Shown one piece after another: positions 1-8,228 of a stretch of DNA of 15,000 nucleotides. The notes below the pieces were generated by a model, which was given only the letters and a program-made list of their open reading frames with translations, had not been told where the DNA came from and searched no databases. This stretch comes from Conus ventricosus (Eukaryota > Mollusca > Gastropoda > Neogastropoda > Conidae), in contig CM031616.1 of NCBI GenBank assembly GCA_018398815.1, positions 23,376,110 to 23,391,109 of the forward strand, in the 5' to 3' direction. The translations under genes were made by a program, and so were the position numbers. Position 1 is the first letter of the stretch. Every line of letters starts with the position of its first letter.

Positions 1-156
1 CGAACCAGCCGACGATAATAAGGGAGTGTTCGGGAAAAAAAAGGCGGTCAAAGAGATGAGCAGAAAACTGGGGAGTTTCTAGCGAAACATTATCAGCAGA
101 TGGAGACACCCATCCAATTTCAACAATATACAGGCAACAAATGTATTAAATACCAC

Positions 157-515
157 CCGCCGTAGCGAGGTGGTTAGCGTCGCGGACTCCCGGCTGGGAA
201 GTCGTGGGTTCGAATCCCATCAGAGTCATGTGGCTTTTTCTGCCCCGACCGGCTCCTACCCAGAGTTGAGTTTGCTGCGGACTCAGTTGGGAAGACTGGG
301 ACCACACAGTCAAGTTTCATCCACTTAATGGATGCGTTTCTGTGAGTGTTGCTCAAATTTCCTGACCAACACTGCAAGTGCCTGTATCTCTCGGGCCTGG
401 TTGACGCCGGGATATATTATGAAAGGAAACGTAGAGTACAGCCCTGTCATGTAGTCTCAGACCGAAATGGAAATCCGTAGCATCATCTTAATCATCCTCA
501 TTCTCATCGATCAGC
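157..515 (+). mobile_element. tRNA-derived SINE, near full length
   Basis: The head carries both internal Pol III promoter boxes: an A box TAGCGAGGTGG at 163-173 and a B box GGTTCGAATCC at 207-217, the latter a perfect match to the tRNA consensus, with tRNA-like spacing. The tRNA-like part runs to about 231. A body of about 250 bases follows and ends in a degenerate CATCAT-type tail (about 480-515). Many SINEs have this head-body-simple-tail order. The body matches what I remember as an abundant snail SINE, but that was not searched. I did not find a convincing target-site duplication. The short minus-strand ORF across it is not meaningful. Confidence 0.75.
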
Positions 516-549
516 ATTAAAATAAAAATTTTAAAAAGTCTCAAATTCT

Positions 550-1025
550 GTGGCCCTTCATGCCCTGTTCTCATGGTGACCTCAGTTTCGATGTCCTCTC
601 CACGTCTGTGGCCTTGGTTTGGTTCCGTCGGGGTCACCGATATCGGCGAGTCCATGGGGGCTGTCGTTGGACGGACGTGGTGGCGCCCTCCGGAGGGAGA
701 GCTCACTCACGCCGGCTCCGCGACTAAGCAATTATTGTCGTCAGTAGGGGATTTAGTAGGTGGTGTCCTGCGTGTGTTAGATCAGAACAGGCGCCACTGA
801 ACACCACCAAAGTGACTCGGCAGCAGTGCATTGTCTCCTCCGGTGGGTTGCCTCTTGACTTGACATTGACTGATCCCTGTGGATTGCCGGTGACGGGGCT
901 GCGGCGGGGCCGACCGGGCTGTGGCTGTGGATGGGGTGTCGGAATGAGCGGCGTGGGTGCACTGCCTCTGAGGTGGCGCAGAGGCTGGGACAGCAAAAGA
1001 AAAAAAAAAGAAAAATAAAAACAAA
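550..1025 (+). mobile_element. GC-rich retroposon-like block ending in an A-rich tail
   Basis: This GC-rich block is unlike the AT-rich DNA around it. It ends abruptly after GGCTGGGACAGC in an A-rich stretch at about 993-1025 (AAAAG and AAATA runs), which is how the 3' end of a plus-strand retroposed copy looks. No domain is readable in any frame; the ORFs of 60-120 residues on both strands are low-complexity or incoherent. It may be the 3' region of a LINE or a long SINE. It begins just after the tail of the SINE at 157-515, so the two could be nested or adjacent insertions. Confidence 0.4.
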
Positions 1026-1043
1026 TATATTAAATTGTGCCCG

Positions 1044-1069
1044 CCCCCCCCCCCCCCCCCCCCCCCCCC
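1044..1069. repeat. poly-C run (26 C)
   Basis: An uninterrupted run of 26 C follows CCG. The complementary poly-G strand can form quadruplexes. Runs like this are prone to length errors in assemblies. Confidence 0.95.
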
Positions 1070-1324
1070 TCGAATTATCATGGAATCCTTGGAAAAATAA
1101 ACTCTTGGTGTCTTATTAACGTACGCAGCCACAAAAACAATAATCACATGTCAGTTCTCGGTCATATCACAGAGGTAGTTAAGTGCGTTGATTTCTTGTG
1201 ACGACTATTGAAGGATTCCCTAGTCATCCCTCAAGGGGCAGTCTGTGTTTGTTAGTGCTGCCTGATGCGTTAGAGAGTGTTTTTGCATAGTGCATTACAC
1301 TGTTGTGTCTTGTCTAACTTCATT

Positions 1325-1560
1325 GTCACAACAGATTTCTCGGTTTTGAATTTAGACAGTTTTTCTCTGACAGAACAGATTGCTATAGTACAGCGCTACT
1401 GCCATCCATTTTTGTTTGTATTTCTCTGCTCCCAGTACAATTTTTGATGACCCCATCAAAGCCAAACTGCCCCCAAATACTTTAGCCAGGACAATTCCCT
1501 TGTTGCCAAAGTTTCTTTTACCTGTGCTAAATGCGCACTGCACATGGAGCCTTGATTTGC
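1325..1560 (-). mobile_element. retroposon copy 1 (SINE/LINE 3' body), minus strand
   Basis: Read on the minus strand, this ends in GAGAAATCTGTTGTGAC (1341-1325). The same terminal motif, with one base changed, ends the element at 2136-2325. Upstream, both copies share a segment starting GTAAA(A/G)GAA and containing TGGCA, in the same order and at roughly 60 percent identity by eye. The terminal motif and body resemble a repeat I recall from snail genomes, not verified. The 95-residue minus-strand ORF (1352-1639) reads through this repeat and is probably not a gene. The 5' limit is uncertain and could reach about 1620. Confidence 0.55.
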
Positions 1561-1683
1561 CTGTCGTCTGGTCTGAAAGACTTGCCCGCAGACAGACTAC
1601 TTCCGATGGTCTCGTGGACAGGGGGAACGAAAGAAACAAGAAAAAACGGCCCCATGCGTGACTTAAACCATGGACAGTATACC

Positions 1684-1684
1684 T

Positions 1685-1774
<90 letters not shown>

Positions 1775-1808
1775 AGAGAGAGAGAGAGGGGGGGGAGAGG
1801 GAGAGAGA

Positions 1809-1841
<33 letters not shown>

Positions 1842-1842
1842 T
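1684..1842. repeat. compound microsatellite (CT)n-(TG)n-(GA)n
   Basis: About 50 bases of CT are followed by about 29 bases of TG (1741-1769) and then about 70 bases of GA with a G-rich interruption near 1789-1796. The CT and GA arms are complementary, so the single strand can fold into a long hairpin around the TG tract. The ORFs here are repeat artefacts. Confidence 0.95.
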
Positions 1843-1965
1843 GAATAAGAAATATCTTTTCGTTGTCCCTATTAGATCTTTGTTTATTTCATCTTACGCC
1901 TCTGTGCACACAGGTCAATAATAGTCAACAATGACGGCTGACCTACAAATTTGAAGATGAAGATT

Positions 1966-1969
<4 letters not shown>

Positions 1970-2022
<53 letters not shown>
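1970..2022. repeat. (GA)n microsatellite
   Basis: An almost pure GA tract of about 53 bases. It ends in GATGAATAA, as does the GA tract ending near 1848, so the two ends may be related by duplication. Confidence 0.95.
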
Positions 2023-2025
<3 letters not shown>

Positions 2026-2050
2026 ATAAAAATGTAGGTGAGAATAACAC

Positions 2051-2079
2051 GGGGGGGGGGGGAGGAGGAGGGGGGGGGG
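2051..2079. repeat. G-rich tract with GGA interruptions
   Basis: Twelve G, then AGGAGGA, then ten G. There are enough G-runs for a plus-strand G-quadruplex. Confidence 0.9.
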
Positions 2080-2135
2080 TGCTGACGGAGAGGGGAGAGA
2101 GAAAACGGGGTCGACCAGTTCTTTAACAATTTCGT

Positions 2136-2325
2136 CATCACAATAGATTTCTCGGTGGCGAAATTGGAACGGTTCTTCACAGGGACAGCAAGTCGTCATA
2201 ATACGTCCCCACACATTGCTCTCTGCCTGTTGACCATTCTGCGCCTCGCCAACGGGGGGTTCCCACAGGTTTTTGCTCTGGGCAGCTTCTGTAATGCCAT
2301 GGGTTCCTTTACTCGCCATGCCTGT
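2136..2325 (-). mobile_element. retroposon copy 2, same family as 1325-1560
   Basis: The minus strand ends in GAGAAATCTATTGTGATGA (2153-2135), matching the end of the copy at 1325-1560. The upstream block GTAAAGGAACCCATGGCA aligns with the equivalent block of that copy. Both are on the minus strand and strongly diverged, so they are old insertions. The plus-strand ORF 2155-2463 and minus-strand ORFs over it are chance readings through the repeat. Confidence 0.5.
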
Positions 2326-2576
2326 GGAACCCACAAAACCCTCGTTTTGCGCTCGATCAAAAGACTGTTATCATCCTGTTCAAAACAAGAAACGGTTAAG
2401 AAAAAAAAGGGCAAAATGTGTGTTCTCTTAAATATTAGACATCGTGTACATTTCTCTAAATAAGAAACTAAGTTACGATTAGATGTGTTTGTGTGTTTGT
2501 TTGTTTTGTGCGTTTATTTGTGTTTTTTTGGCCTGCTTAGATTTTCACAGAGTTGATATCCCCCTACTGACTTTCA

Positions 2577-2648
2577 TTTAGGCTCAGTGGTAAACTTTTC
2601 AAACGCAGTAAAACGTAGTTATCGTGTCGAAGTTCAAATCTCAGAGCT
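2577..2648 (+). mobile_element. decayed tRNA-like head (SINE head or tRNA pseudogene)
   Basis: An A-box-like AGGCTCAGTGG at 2580-2590 and a B-box-like AGTTCAAATCT at 2631-2641 are about 41 bases apart, as in tRNA genes. Each has one or two mismatches to consensus. The cloverleaf is not clean, and AT-rich sequence follows to the microsatellite at 2763. It is more likely a decayed SINE head than a working tRNA gene. Confidence 0.4.
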
Positions 2649-2762
2649 CTTCAGCTGGTTACAAATTATTTGCATTGCAACATATTTTCCATGACTTTTG
2701 AGAATCATACACCACACTTAATTTTCAAACGAAAACAAAGTTTGCATTTTTTTAATTACTAA

Positions 2763-2763
2763 G

Positions 2764-2805
<42 letters not shown>

Positions 2806-3145
2806 ACAACAACAACAACAATATGATCTTTTATTATTATTATCATCATCATCATTACTATTATTATTATTATCGTCATTATTGTTATTATCATTATTAT
2901 TGTTGTTGTTGTTGTTGTTATATTTATCATTACCATTGTCAATTTCACTATTGTTATTGTTGTTGTTTTTATTATGATTGTTGTTGTTTTTCTCAACACT
3001 ATTGTTGTTATTGTCATTATCGCTATTGTTATTAGTATTATCATTATTATTATTATTGTTGCCATTATCATTATCAGCTTCAGCATCAGCATCAGCATCA
3101 GTATCATTATATAATTATCATTATTGTTGTTGTTGTTGTTAGTAT
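2763..3145. repeat. complex trinucleotide repeat region (ATC/ATT/GTT/AAC)
   Basis: It opens with a pure CAT/ATC run (2763-2804), passes to CAA units, then a long mixture of ATT, ATC and GTT units, and ends in GTT units. The ORFs here encode homopolymer-like Y/H/C or I/M/T runs and are not genes. The hydrophobic N-terminus of an ORF opening at 3124 is derived from these GTT repeats. Confidence 0.9.
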
Positions 3146-3241
3146 TGGTATTCCTGTTGTTCTTGGCGCTTGTTCTTACTGTCGCTGCTCTTGTGGTGGC
3201 TGAAGGTGGTGGTGGTGGTAGTGCTGCTGCTGTAGCTGTTG

Positions 3242-3272
3242 TCAGTTGTTGTTGTTGTTGTTGTTGTTGTCA
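3242..3272. repeat. (TTG)n microsatellite
   Basis: About ten TTG units directly upstream of the candidate exon. In one frame it reads as a run of eight cysteines; this is a repeat artefact. Confidence 0.9.
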
Positions 3273-3348
3273 TTTGGCTGACGCTGTTCTGACCAAGCAC
3301 CGCAGCCACAACTGTTCCTCACAGCGGCACCGGCTCTGTGCGTTTCAG

Positions 3349-3776
3349 ATGGTGGCTTCCCTCTCCATGATGCTGGCCGCCACACTGCTGACGCTCCTGC
3401 CCTACCCGGCCACCCCGAAAGCCACCCGACCTCTCACCAGCTCCGAGATGCGCGACATCCTGCACGACATCCGTGACGTCGTCAATGTCTTGCAGGATTC
3501 CACAGCCACCGGGGACGCTCCACCTCCCGCTGCTCCTCTTCCCCCTGCGGACATGCTCTCGGCTCTGCTGCTTCGCTTCCCGCCTGGCTCGGAGACAACG
3601 GGACGTTTCCCACCTCCTTCGTCCGCCAAGCCCCCGAACTGTCGCCCGAGGACTGTCCACAGGAGTGTCGTTTCTTCAATGTTCCACAAACGCAGTCGGA
3701 TTCAGCGTCGCCGACAGACCGGTGCAACAAAAGCCTGCCGTCTCCGTATCTGTTTGGCGGCGCCATTGGGCGCTAG
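3349..3776 (+). CDS. candidate terminal exon of a small secreted protein, with an internal frame change
   Basis: A splice-acceptor-like pyrimidine/CAG (GTGCGTTTCAG) lies directly before ATGG at 3349. The first frame starts MVASLSMMLAATLLTLL, a plausible signal peptide, followed by an amphipathic stretch, LTSSEMRDILHDIRDVVNVL, and a Pro/Ala-rich linker. Third codon positions are mostly G or C. From about 3580 this frame turns Arg/Pro/Ser-rich and less protein-like. The frame starting at 3591 instead reads as a balanced sequence with three cysteines, including PELSPEDCPQECRFFNVPQ, and ends ...FGGAIGR before TAG at 3774-3776; roughly two thirds of its codons end in G/C. A one-base change near 3560-3595, which contains short C runs, would put both parts in one protein of roughly 140 residues. 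The final Gly-Arg resembles an amidation signal. I do not recognise the family. A poly(A)-like AATAAA lies at 3987. It could be an assembly indel, a pseudogene, or chance. Confidence 0.42.
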
Positions 3777-4180
3777 GGACATCTGACAAGGACAGATCAC
3801 GTGACTGCGCTCAGCGGTGTTTAAAAAGATAGATAGGAGCTTGAACGAAATATGCTGTGTAGTGAGTTTTACGGAACAATTCTGCTTTTATTTGACTTAA
3901 ACAGCGATTTAAAAAAATATGATTTTTTTTATTCCAGGAAAGAGTCGACTGTCTTTTCCACTATGAGTAAAAAGGAATTTGACAGAAATAAACACAGCAT
4001 GGATTATGATTTATGTATTTTCCTCCAGCTTTCTTGACTTAAATGATGAATAAGTGTGGGGAAAAACTGACTCTCAGAAAATGAATTGACATGAATATTT
4101 GAAGACTTCATATCATGTTCAATTGTTTTATGTGAATGACATGTGATATCAACAAAGTATAGTCGTACAACCGATAAGCA
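3777..4180 (+). other. possible 3' UTR, then unassigned AT-rich DNA
   Basis: AT-rich sequence without credible ORFs. AATAAA at 3987-3992 is the first canonical poly(A) signal after the candidate exon at 3349-3776, and would give a 3' UTR of about 230 bases if that exon is real. Nothing else is recognised up to the CA repeat. Confidence 0.3.
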
Positions 4181-4230
4181 TATGTGTGCATTTGGCTTAT
4201 TTTCCTAGAATTAGACCAGTGCCACTGCCC

Positions 4231-4233
<3 letters not shown>

Positions 4234-4280
<47 letters not shown>

Positions 4281-4290
4281 GGAGACAGGG

Positions 4291-4323
<33 letters not shown>

Positions 4324-4328
4324 GAGAG

Positions 4329-4377
<49 letters not shown>

Positions 4378-4400
4378 CGTAAGAGAGAGAGAGAGAGAGA
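4234..4400. repeat. compound (CA)n-(GA)n microsatellite
   Basis: CA tract 4235-4277, a short GGGAGACAGGG interruption, more CA to 4322, then GA to about 4374 and again 4382-4400. The two GA stretches are each followed by AATAC(G/A)TAAGAG, suggesting a local duplication. Confidence 0.95.
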
Positions 4401-4477
4401 ATACATAAGAGCGCTCATGTAACACACGAACATATGCACGCACACGTACCAACACCCATTCATTCTGCCACCCAGTA

Positions 4478-4479
<2 letters not shown>

Positions 4480-4525
<46 letters not shown>

Positions 4526-4563
4526 TATATATATATATATATATTATATATATATATATATTA
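4480..4563. repeat. (CA)n-(TA)n microsatellite
   Basis: A CA tract at 4480-4512 passes into TA repeats broken twice by TTA. The TA part is self-complementary and can extrude as a cruciform. Confidence 0.95.
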
Positions 4564-4655
4564 TGCAATAAACTAAACAATTCCAAGGATAAGTAACCGA
4601 GCACCATTCCAGCAAGTTACAGAGCACCTTGGTGTTGCAATGACTGCAAGAAATA

Positions 4656-4898
4656 TTCAATTATAAACAAAGCTGGCTTTTATGTCTTAGTGAGTTTCCT
4701 CCCATTGGAGATTGTCTCCCCCTTGGAGACTATGGGCTTGCTGAAGGCTTATTTTGAGAAGCATTTATTATTCCCCTTTCACCCACTCAAGCACATACTG
4801 TTAGTTAGGCAGAATTATCTACCACTGCAGATATGAATGCTTATCTCCCCCTATTTCTTCAATCTAAGACATAAGAGCAAGCTTTGTTTATAATTGAA
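4656..4898. mobile_element. MITE with 34-bp terminal inverted repeats and TA duplication
   Basis: The left end (4656-4689) begins TTCAATTATAAACAAAGC. The right end (4865-4898) is its inverted complement, matching at 32 of 34 positions. A TA dinucleotide lies immediately outside each end (4654-4655 and 4899-4900), which fits a TA target-site duplication as in Tc1/mariner-type elements. The element is 243 bp, has no coding capacity and is AT-rich, so it is a non-autonomous DNA transposon. The high match between the ends suggests it is fairly young. The interior contains short GGAGA/TCTCC hairpins. The right end abuts a (TA)n run, so the TA on that side could also be repeat sequence. Confidence 0.85.
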
Positions 4899-4910
4899 TA
4901 TATATATATA

Positions 4911-5278
4911 CAATTTAAATATAAAACAATTTTTTAAGTGCTCAACCCCTTGGGGAGCAACATTAGTTAAAACAAGTTAAAAGAGGAATCTTAAAACTAT
5001 CTACAAATTTGTTTCGAGCGTGTTGCGCTGTCATCAGGATGGTTTTTGGTTTGCCCACCGCCGATGTTATATAGCGTGTGGGCTCCCGTTTGCGGTTGTT
5101 TGCACGTGCGGGTTGGCTGCACGTGTTTTTGGGGGGCTTTCAGGTTTTTTTTTGGGTGTGTTCACTAACAACGATTTCCATTTATGCCTGCAGTTGTTTA
5201 CTATTTCTGTTTTGGTGTTTAAAGTTGCTAAGTGTGGTTTGCATAGTATTAACCATTTTTCAGTTAAACATAGGTTGC
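4911..5278 (-). mobile_element. hammerhead-bearing segment flanked by (TA)n, Penelope-like or retrozyme-like
   Basis: This 368-bp block is bounded by TA repeats on both sides (4899-4910 and 5279-5304) and contains a hammerhead ribozyme on the minus strand at 4993-5046. A TATATAA sequence on the minus strand at 5073-5067 lies about 20-30 bases before the ribozyme, where a TATA box for a transcript beginning near it would sit. Minimal type I hammerheads are known from terminal repeats of Penelope-like retroelements and from small non-coding retrozymes in animals. No reverse transcriptase or GIY-YIG domain is readable, so this is a terminal fragment or a non-autonomous copy. The choice of family is inference. 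Confidence 0.55.
4993..5046 (-). ncRNA. type I hammerhead ribozyme motif
   Basis: On the minus strand the catalytic core CTGATGA (5037-5031) is followed by stem II, AGCG (5029-5026) pairing with CGCT (5020-5017) over loop CAACA, then GAA (5015-5013). Stem III is ACA (5012-5010) with TGT (5005-5003) over loop AATT. Position 17 is A5002, giving the allowed GUA cleavage triplet. Stem I pairs 5038-5040 with 5001-4999 and, after a C/A mismatch, 5042-5046 with 4997-4993. All invariant core bases are present. One oddity is that the pair usually G-C at the base of stem II is C (5030) opposite C (5016), which may weaken activity. The very short stem III is typical of Penelope-like element hammerheads. 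Confidence 0.72.

Positions 5279-5313
<35 letters not shown>
5279..5313. repeat. (AT)n-(GA)n microsatellite
   Basis: Thirteen AT units followed by a short GA run. This forms the right boundary of the hammerhead-bearing segment. Confidence 0.9.
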
Positions 5314-5407
5314 TTTTGATTTAAATTTCCAGTTCTAAATTATCGTGAGGAAACAGCCCAACCAACCACACAAACGACAGATACAACTAAAAAGCAAATA
5401 CCCCCAC

Positions 5408-5490
5408 CCCCAAAAAAAACAACAGCAACCACAACAACAACAACAACAACAACAACACAAACACGCAAACAAAACAAAGCAAACAAACCA
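5408..5490. repeat. (CAA)n and A/C-rich tract
   Basis: CAA units (core at about 5428-5457) in an A/C-rich stretch. On the plus strand it reads as poly-glutamine within a short ORF; I see no other support for coding. Confidence 0.85.
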
Positions 5491-6055
5491 ACAATGTATT
5501 CCTAGGTTGCGATTCTCCACGTTCGATCGTTCCTTTCTGCGAGTTAGCCTCTGCAAGAATGGTAGAGCTTGCCTCGTGGAGTCAGACAGCCACACTCTGT
5601 TAACGAGGCTGGACAACAGCTAGACTGAACCTGATGTTCACCAAGAGACGACAACTCGGCCTCTGTCGCCTTTACTGCTGCAGCGGTGGGTTAAGGGTTA
5701 CGGTGTTCGTCTGTTCATGGGAAGCCCCCGCCGCAGATCTGTCATTGTATTATTCTTTTTTCCCCTCACTTCCTCTTCTTACCCCTTCCTCTTCTCACCC
5801 CAACACCTCCTCATCAACTTCTGCTCCCCTCCCTCCCCCCTCTCCACTCATCTATAGAGCTTTTCCCAGTGATCAGCGGGTCAACGTCCTTGGAGATATG
5901 ATAATAAACAGAGGTCATTTGTGATGACCAGAGAATGATCGAACAGAACCACAGAATAACGTTTCATTCTGAACTCACGCGTGCAGCACCGTGTTTATTG
6001 CGTTTCGCGTCTGGTCAGAGGTATTCATGTGCTCTCAATTCAAGACTGGTTTGAT
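5491..6055. other. no recognised gene; pyrimidine-rich patch
   Basis: The plus-strand 96-residue ORF at 5634-5924 runs through a pyrimidine-rich patch (about 5745-5855, CT-rich with many TCC and CCT), which explains its Ser/Pro-rich content. No domain or splice structure is convincing. Confidence 0.5.
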
Positions 6056-6069
6056 TGCCTATACATTTA

Positions 6070-6535
6070 TGTTCTCCGTTGAAGTTTGTTTCACCAGAAT
6101 TTGTTTTTATCCCCAAGGTGTATGTGACCCCAGATGTTTATCCCTCTAAAGTTATGTTCCCCAAGATCTTAATCCACCTGAACCGTGTGTGTTTTCCAGA
6201 ACTCTTTCTCCATTTCTCTCCTGCTCCAAGATCCATAACCCCCGAAAGTGTACATTTCCGGGATCTTTATCCTTCAAGGTGTGTGTTTCCTAGGACCTTT
6301 ATTCCCTGAAAGTATGATTCCCAAGATCTTTGCTCCCCAAAGGGGTATTAAATTTCAGATTTATATTCCCTCAGTGAGTATGTTACCCCAGATTTTTAAC
6401 CGCCCGAGGCGTAGGCCTATGTTTCCCTTAATCTTTGTTCTAACAAGGTGTAAGTTTCACCCAATTTTCATTCCCCAAAGGTGCACGTTTCCCCGATCTT
6501 TATTCCCCCGATGTGTATGTTAACCCACGTCTGTT
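6070..6535 (+). repeat. degenerate ~33-bp minisatellite
   Basis: About twelve diverged units follow the pattern GTGTATGTTTCCCC, AGATCTTTATTCC, CC(A/G)AAG. Unit length is mostly 33 bases, with variants of about 31-34. Because 33 is a multiple of three, plus-strand ORFs at 6055-6309 and 6248-6523 read an 11-residue pattern (for example VTPDVYPSKVMFPKIL). Units with other lengths break the frame between them, so this is an old non-coding tandem repeat rather than a repeat protein. Confidence 0.75.
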
Positions 6536-7110
6536 CTGAAGCTGCATTGTTGCTGTCATAAATTGATTTGCTTGACTTTGTACTTTGCTTGTTCTGTTTG
6601 ATTGTTCTCGTACAGACATCCCTTCGTTGTTTTTGTTTTTTGTTTTAGTAACACCTCTGGGAATATTTGCGTTGTTTTTGAAACAAGTAAATTCCTTTTT
6701 TGTAATGTATTTGTCAAGAATGTCATTTCCTGCTCTGATTTTACCTGTTTTAACCAACTGATGTCATTCATCAGGATGAAATGTTTGGGGGTTGCATTGT
6801 CTTTATTCATTCAATGTACTTGATATTTATTCATCATTATTACTTAGAAGCCACACAGAAACTTAGATTGCACCATCTCAAAACATACTGCATTCCTATA
6901 AAACAACTAAAGACATGATATTGACTCGTTTGATCAGATGTGTTCTGTTTGTATGAATAAAATGCTTTTCAAAATCCAGGATGTTTTTTTCTTTCTGTTC
7001 TTCCAAGCGCGTGCATGCTTGTATGTAAGAGTGTACTGTATATATTTATGAAACTAGAGAGAGCACGCACTCGAGAGGGATTACCACGTATGTCCCCTTC
7101 TCCTTGGACG
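6536..7110. other. unassigned AT-rich DNA with a possible poly(A) signal
   Basis: AT-rich, with short ORFs on both strands and no recognisable domain. AATAAA at 6956-6961 is followed by AT-rich and then T-rich sequence, so a plus-strand transcript could end near 6980, but no upstream exon is visible. A CTGATGTCATTCATCAG palindrome lies at 6758-6774. Confidence 0.35.
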
Positions 7111-7118
7111 TGTCTGTT

Positions 7119-7212
7119 TATTATTATCATTAATGTTATCAATATTGTTATCATTGGAGTTATTATTATTGCTATTATTATTATTATTATCATCATCATT
7201 ATCATTATTTTC
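7119..7212. repeat. degenerate ATT/ATC trinucleotide repeat
   Basis: ATT, ATC and GTT units with interruptions, most regular at 7157-7209. ORFs here are runs of isoleucine and are not genes. Confidence 0.85.
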
Positions 7213-7302
7213 CAAATCATGCATTTTAACTGGGGCATATTTTGAGGTTTGCTCCGCTACATGTCAGGAAATCAAAGGCATCTGGACCTAGGTTTTATTA
7301 TT

Positions 7303-7676
<374 letters not shown>

Positions 7677-7679
7677 ATT

Positions 7680-8228
7680 TTTTGCATATGTGTATTCGTG
7701 CCGCCCTCCTGATCATGAAGAGACCTATTGCCACGTACATCAGCAACAGGAGTCCATCGGAAAATTATCCTTCAGTAGGAAAGCAGAGAAAATCGGCGAC
7801 ATTTACTCAAAAGCGTAAAGAATCATTTTATCAGCTCAAATAATTATTCGTGTCTTGCACGCACAATTATGTCCGCATCTGACAACGGATCGAATGGGTA
7901 TAGCCGTTCGTGAGCAGAACAAGTCTTCAACTTCTTGATGAGAACTTTCCAACACAATCATGGCTTGCTCATATTCTGTTCAAGTTCTGATCTTCAAATT
8001 GTTTAGAAATTGCTGATGAATCTTCTATCCTTACTCCGCTTCCCACTGATCTATTTTTGTCGAGAAATGGAATAAGAAAAACTGGAGCGTTACTAACAAA
8101 AATGTAGAAAAAAAAGAAGGAAAATACAAAGACACAAAATGGAATGCAACTTAACGCTTGTTTAATACTTGATAAACTACAAAGACAAATACGTTTTCTT
8201 CAGACATAACACACAGAAGACCTGAAAA
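7680..8228. other. no recognised gene
   Basis: Mixed-composition sequence between the compound microsatellite and the 15-bp array. I see no repeat, RNA gene or credible exon in it. Confidence 0.5.

Noticed and set aside
1352..1639. 95-residue minus-strand ORF with a hydrophobic segment
   Set aside because: Coincides with a retroposon body shared with 2136-2325, so the open frame is probably accidental.
2763..3145. CRISPR-like appearance of regularly spaced repeats
   Set aside because: Trinucleotide slippage products without distinct spacers. No CRISPR array is present anywhere in the window.
3124..3348. Hydrophobic leader and eight-cysteine run upstream of the candidate exon
   Set aside because: Encoded by GTT/TTG microsatellites; the coding-like composition begins only at 3349.
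5688..5702. Telomere-like GGTTAAGGGTTA
   Set aside because: A single occurrence with imperfect units; no interstitial telomere array.
6740..6790. Second hammerhead-like site: minus strand CATCCTGATGA followed about 16 bases later by AAAAC
   Set aside because: The GAAA core is replaced by TTAAAA, and no proper stem II forms. The CTGATG/CATCAG pairing is a separate palindrome. At most a decayed relative.
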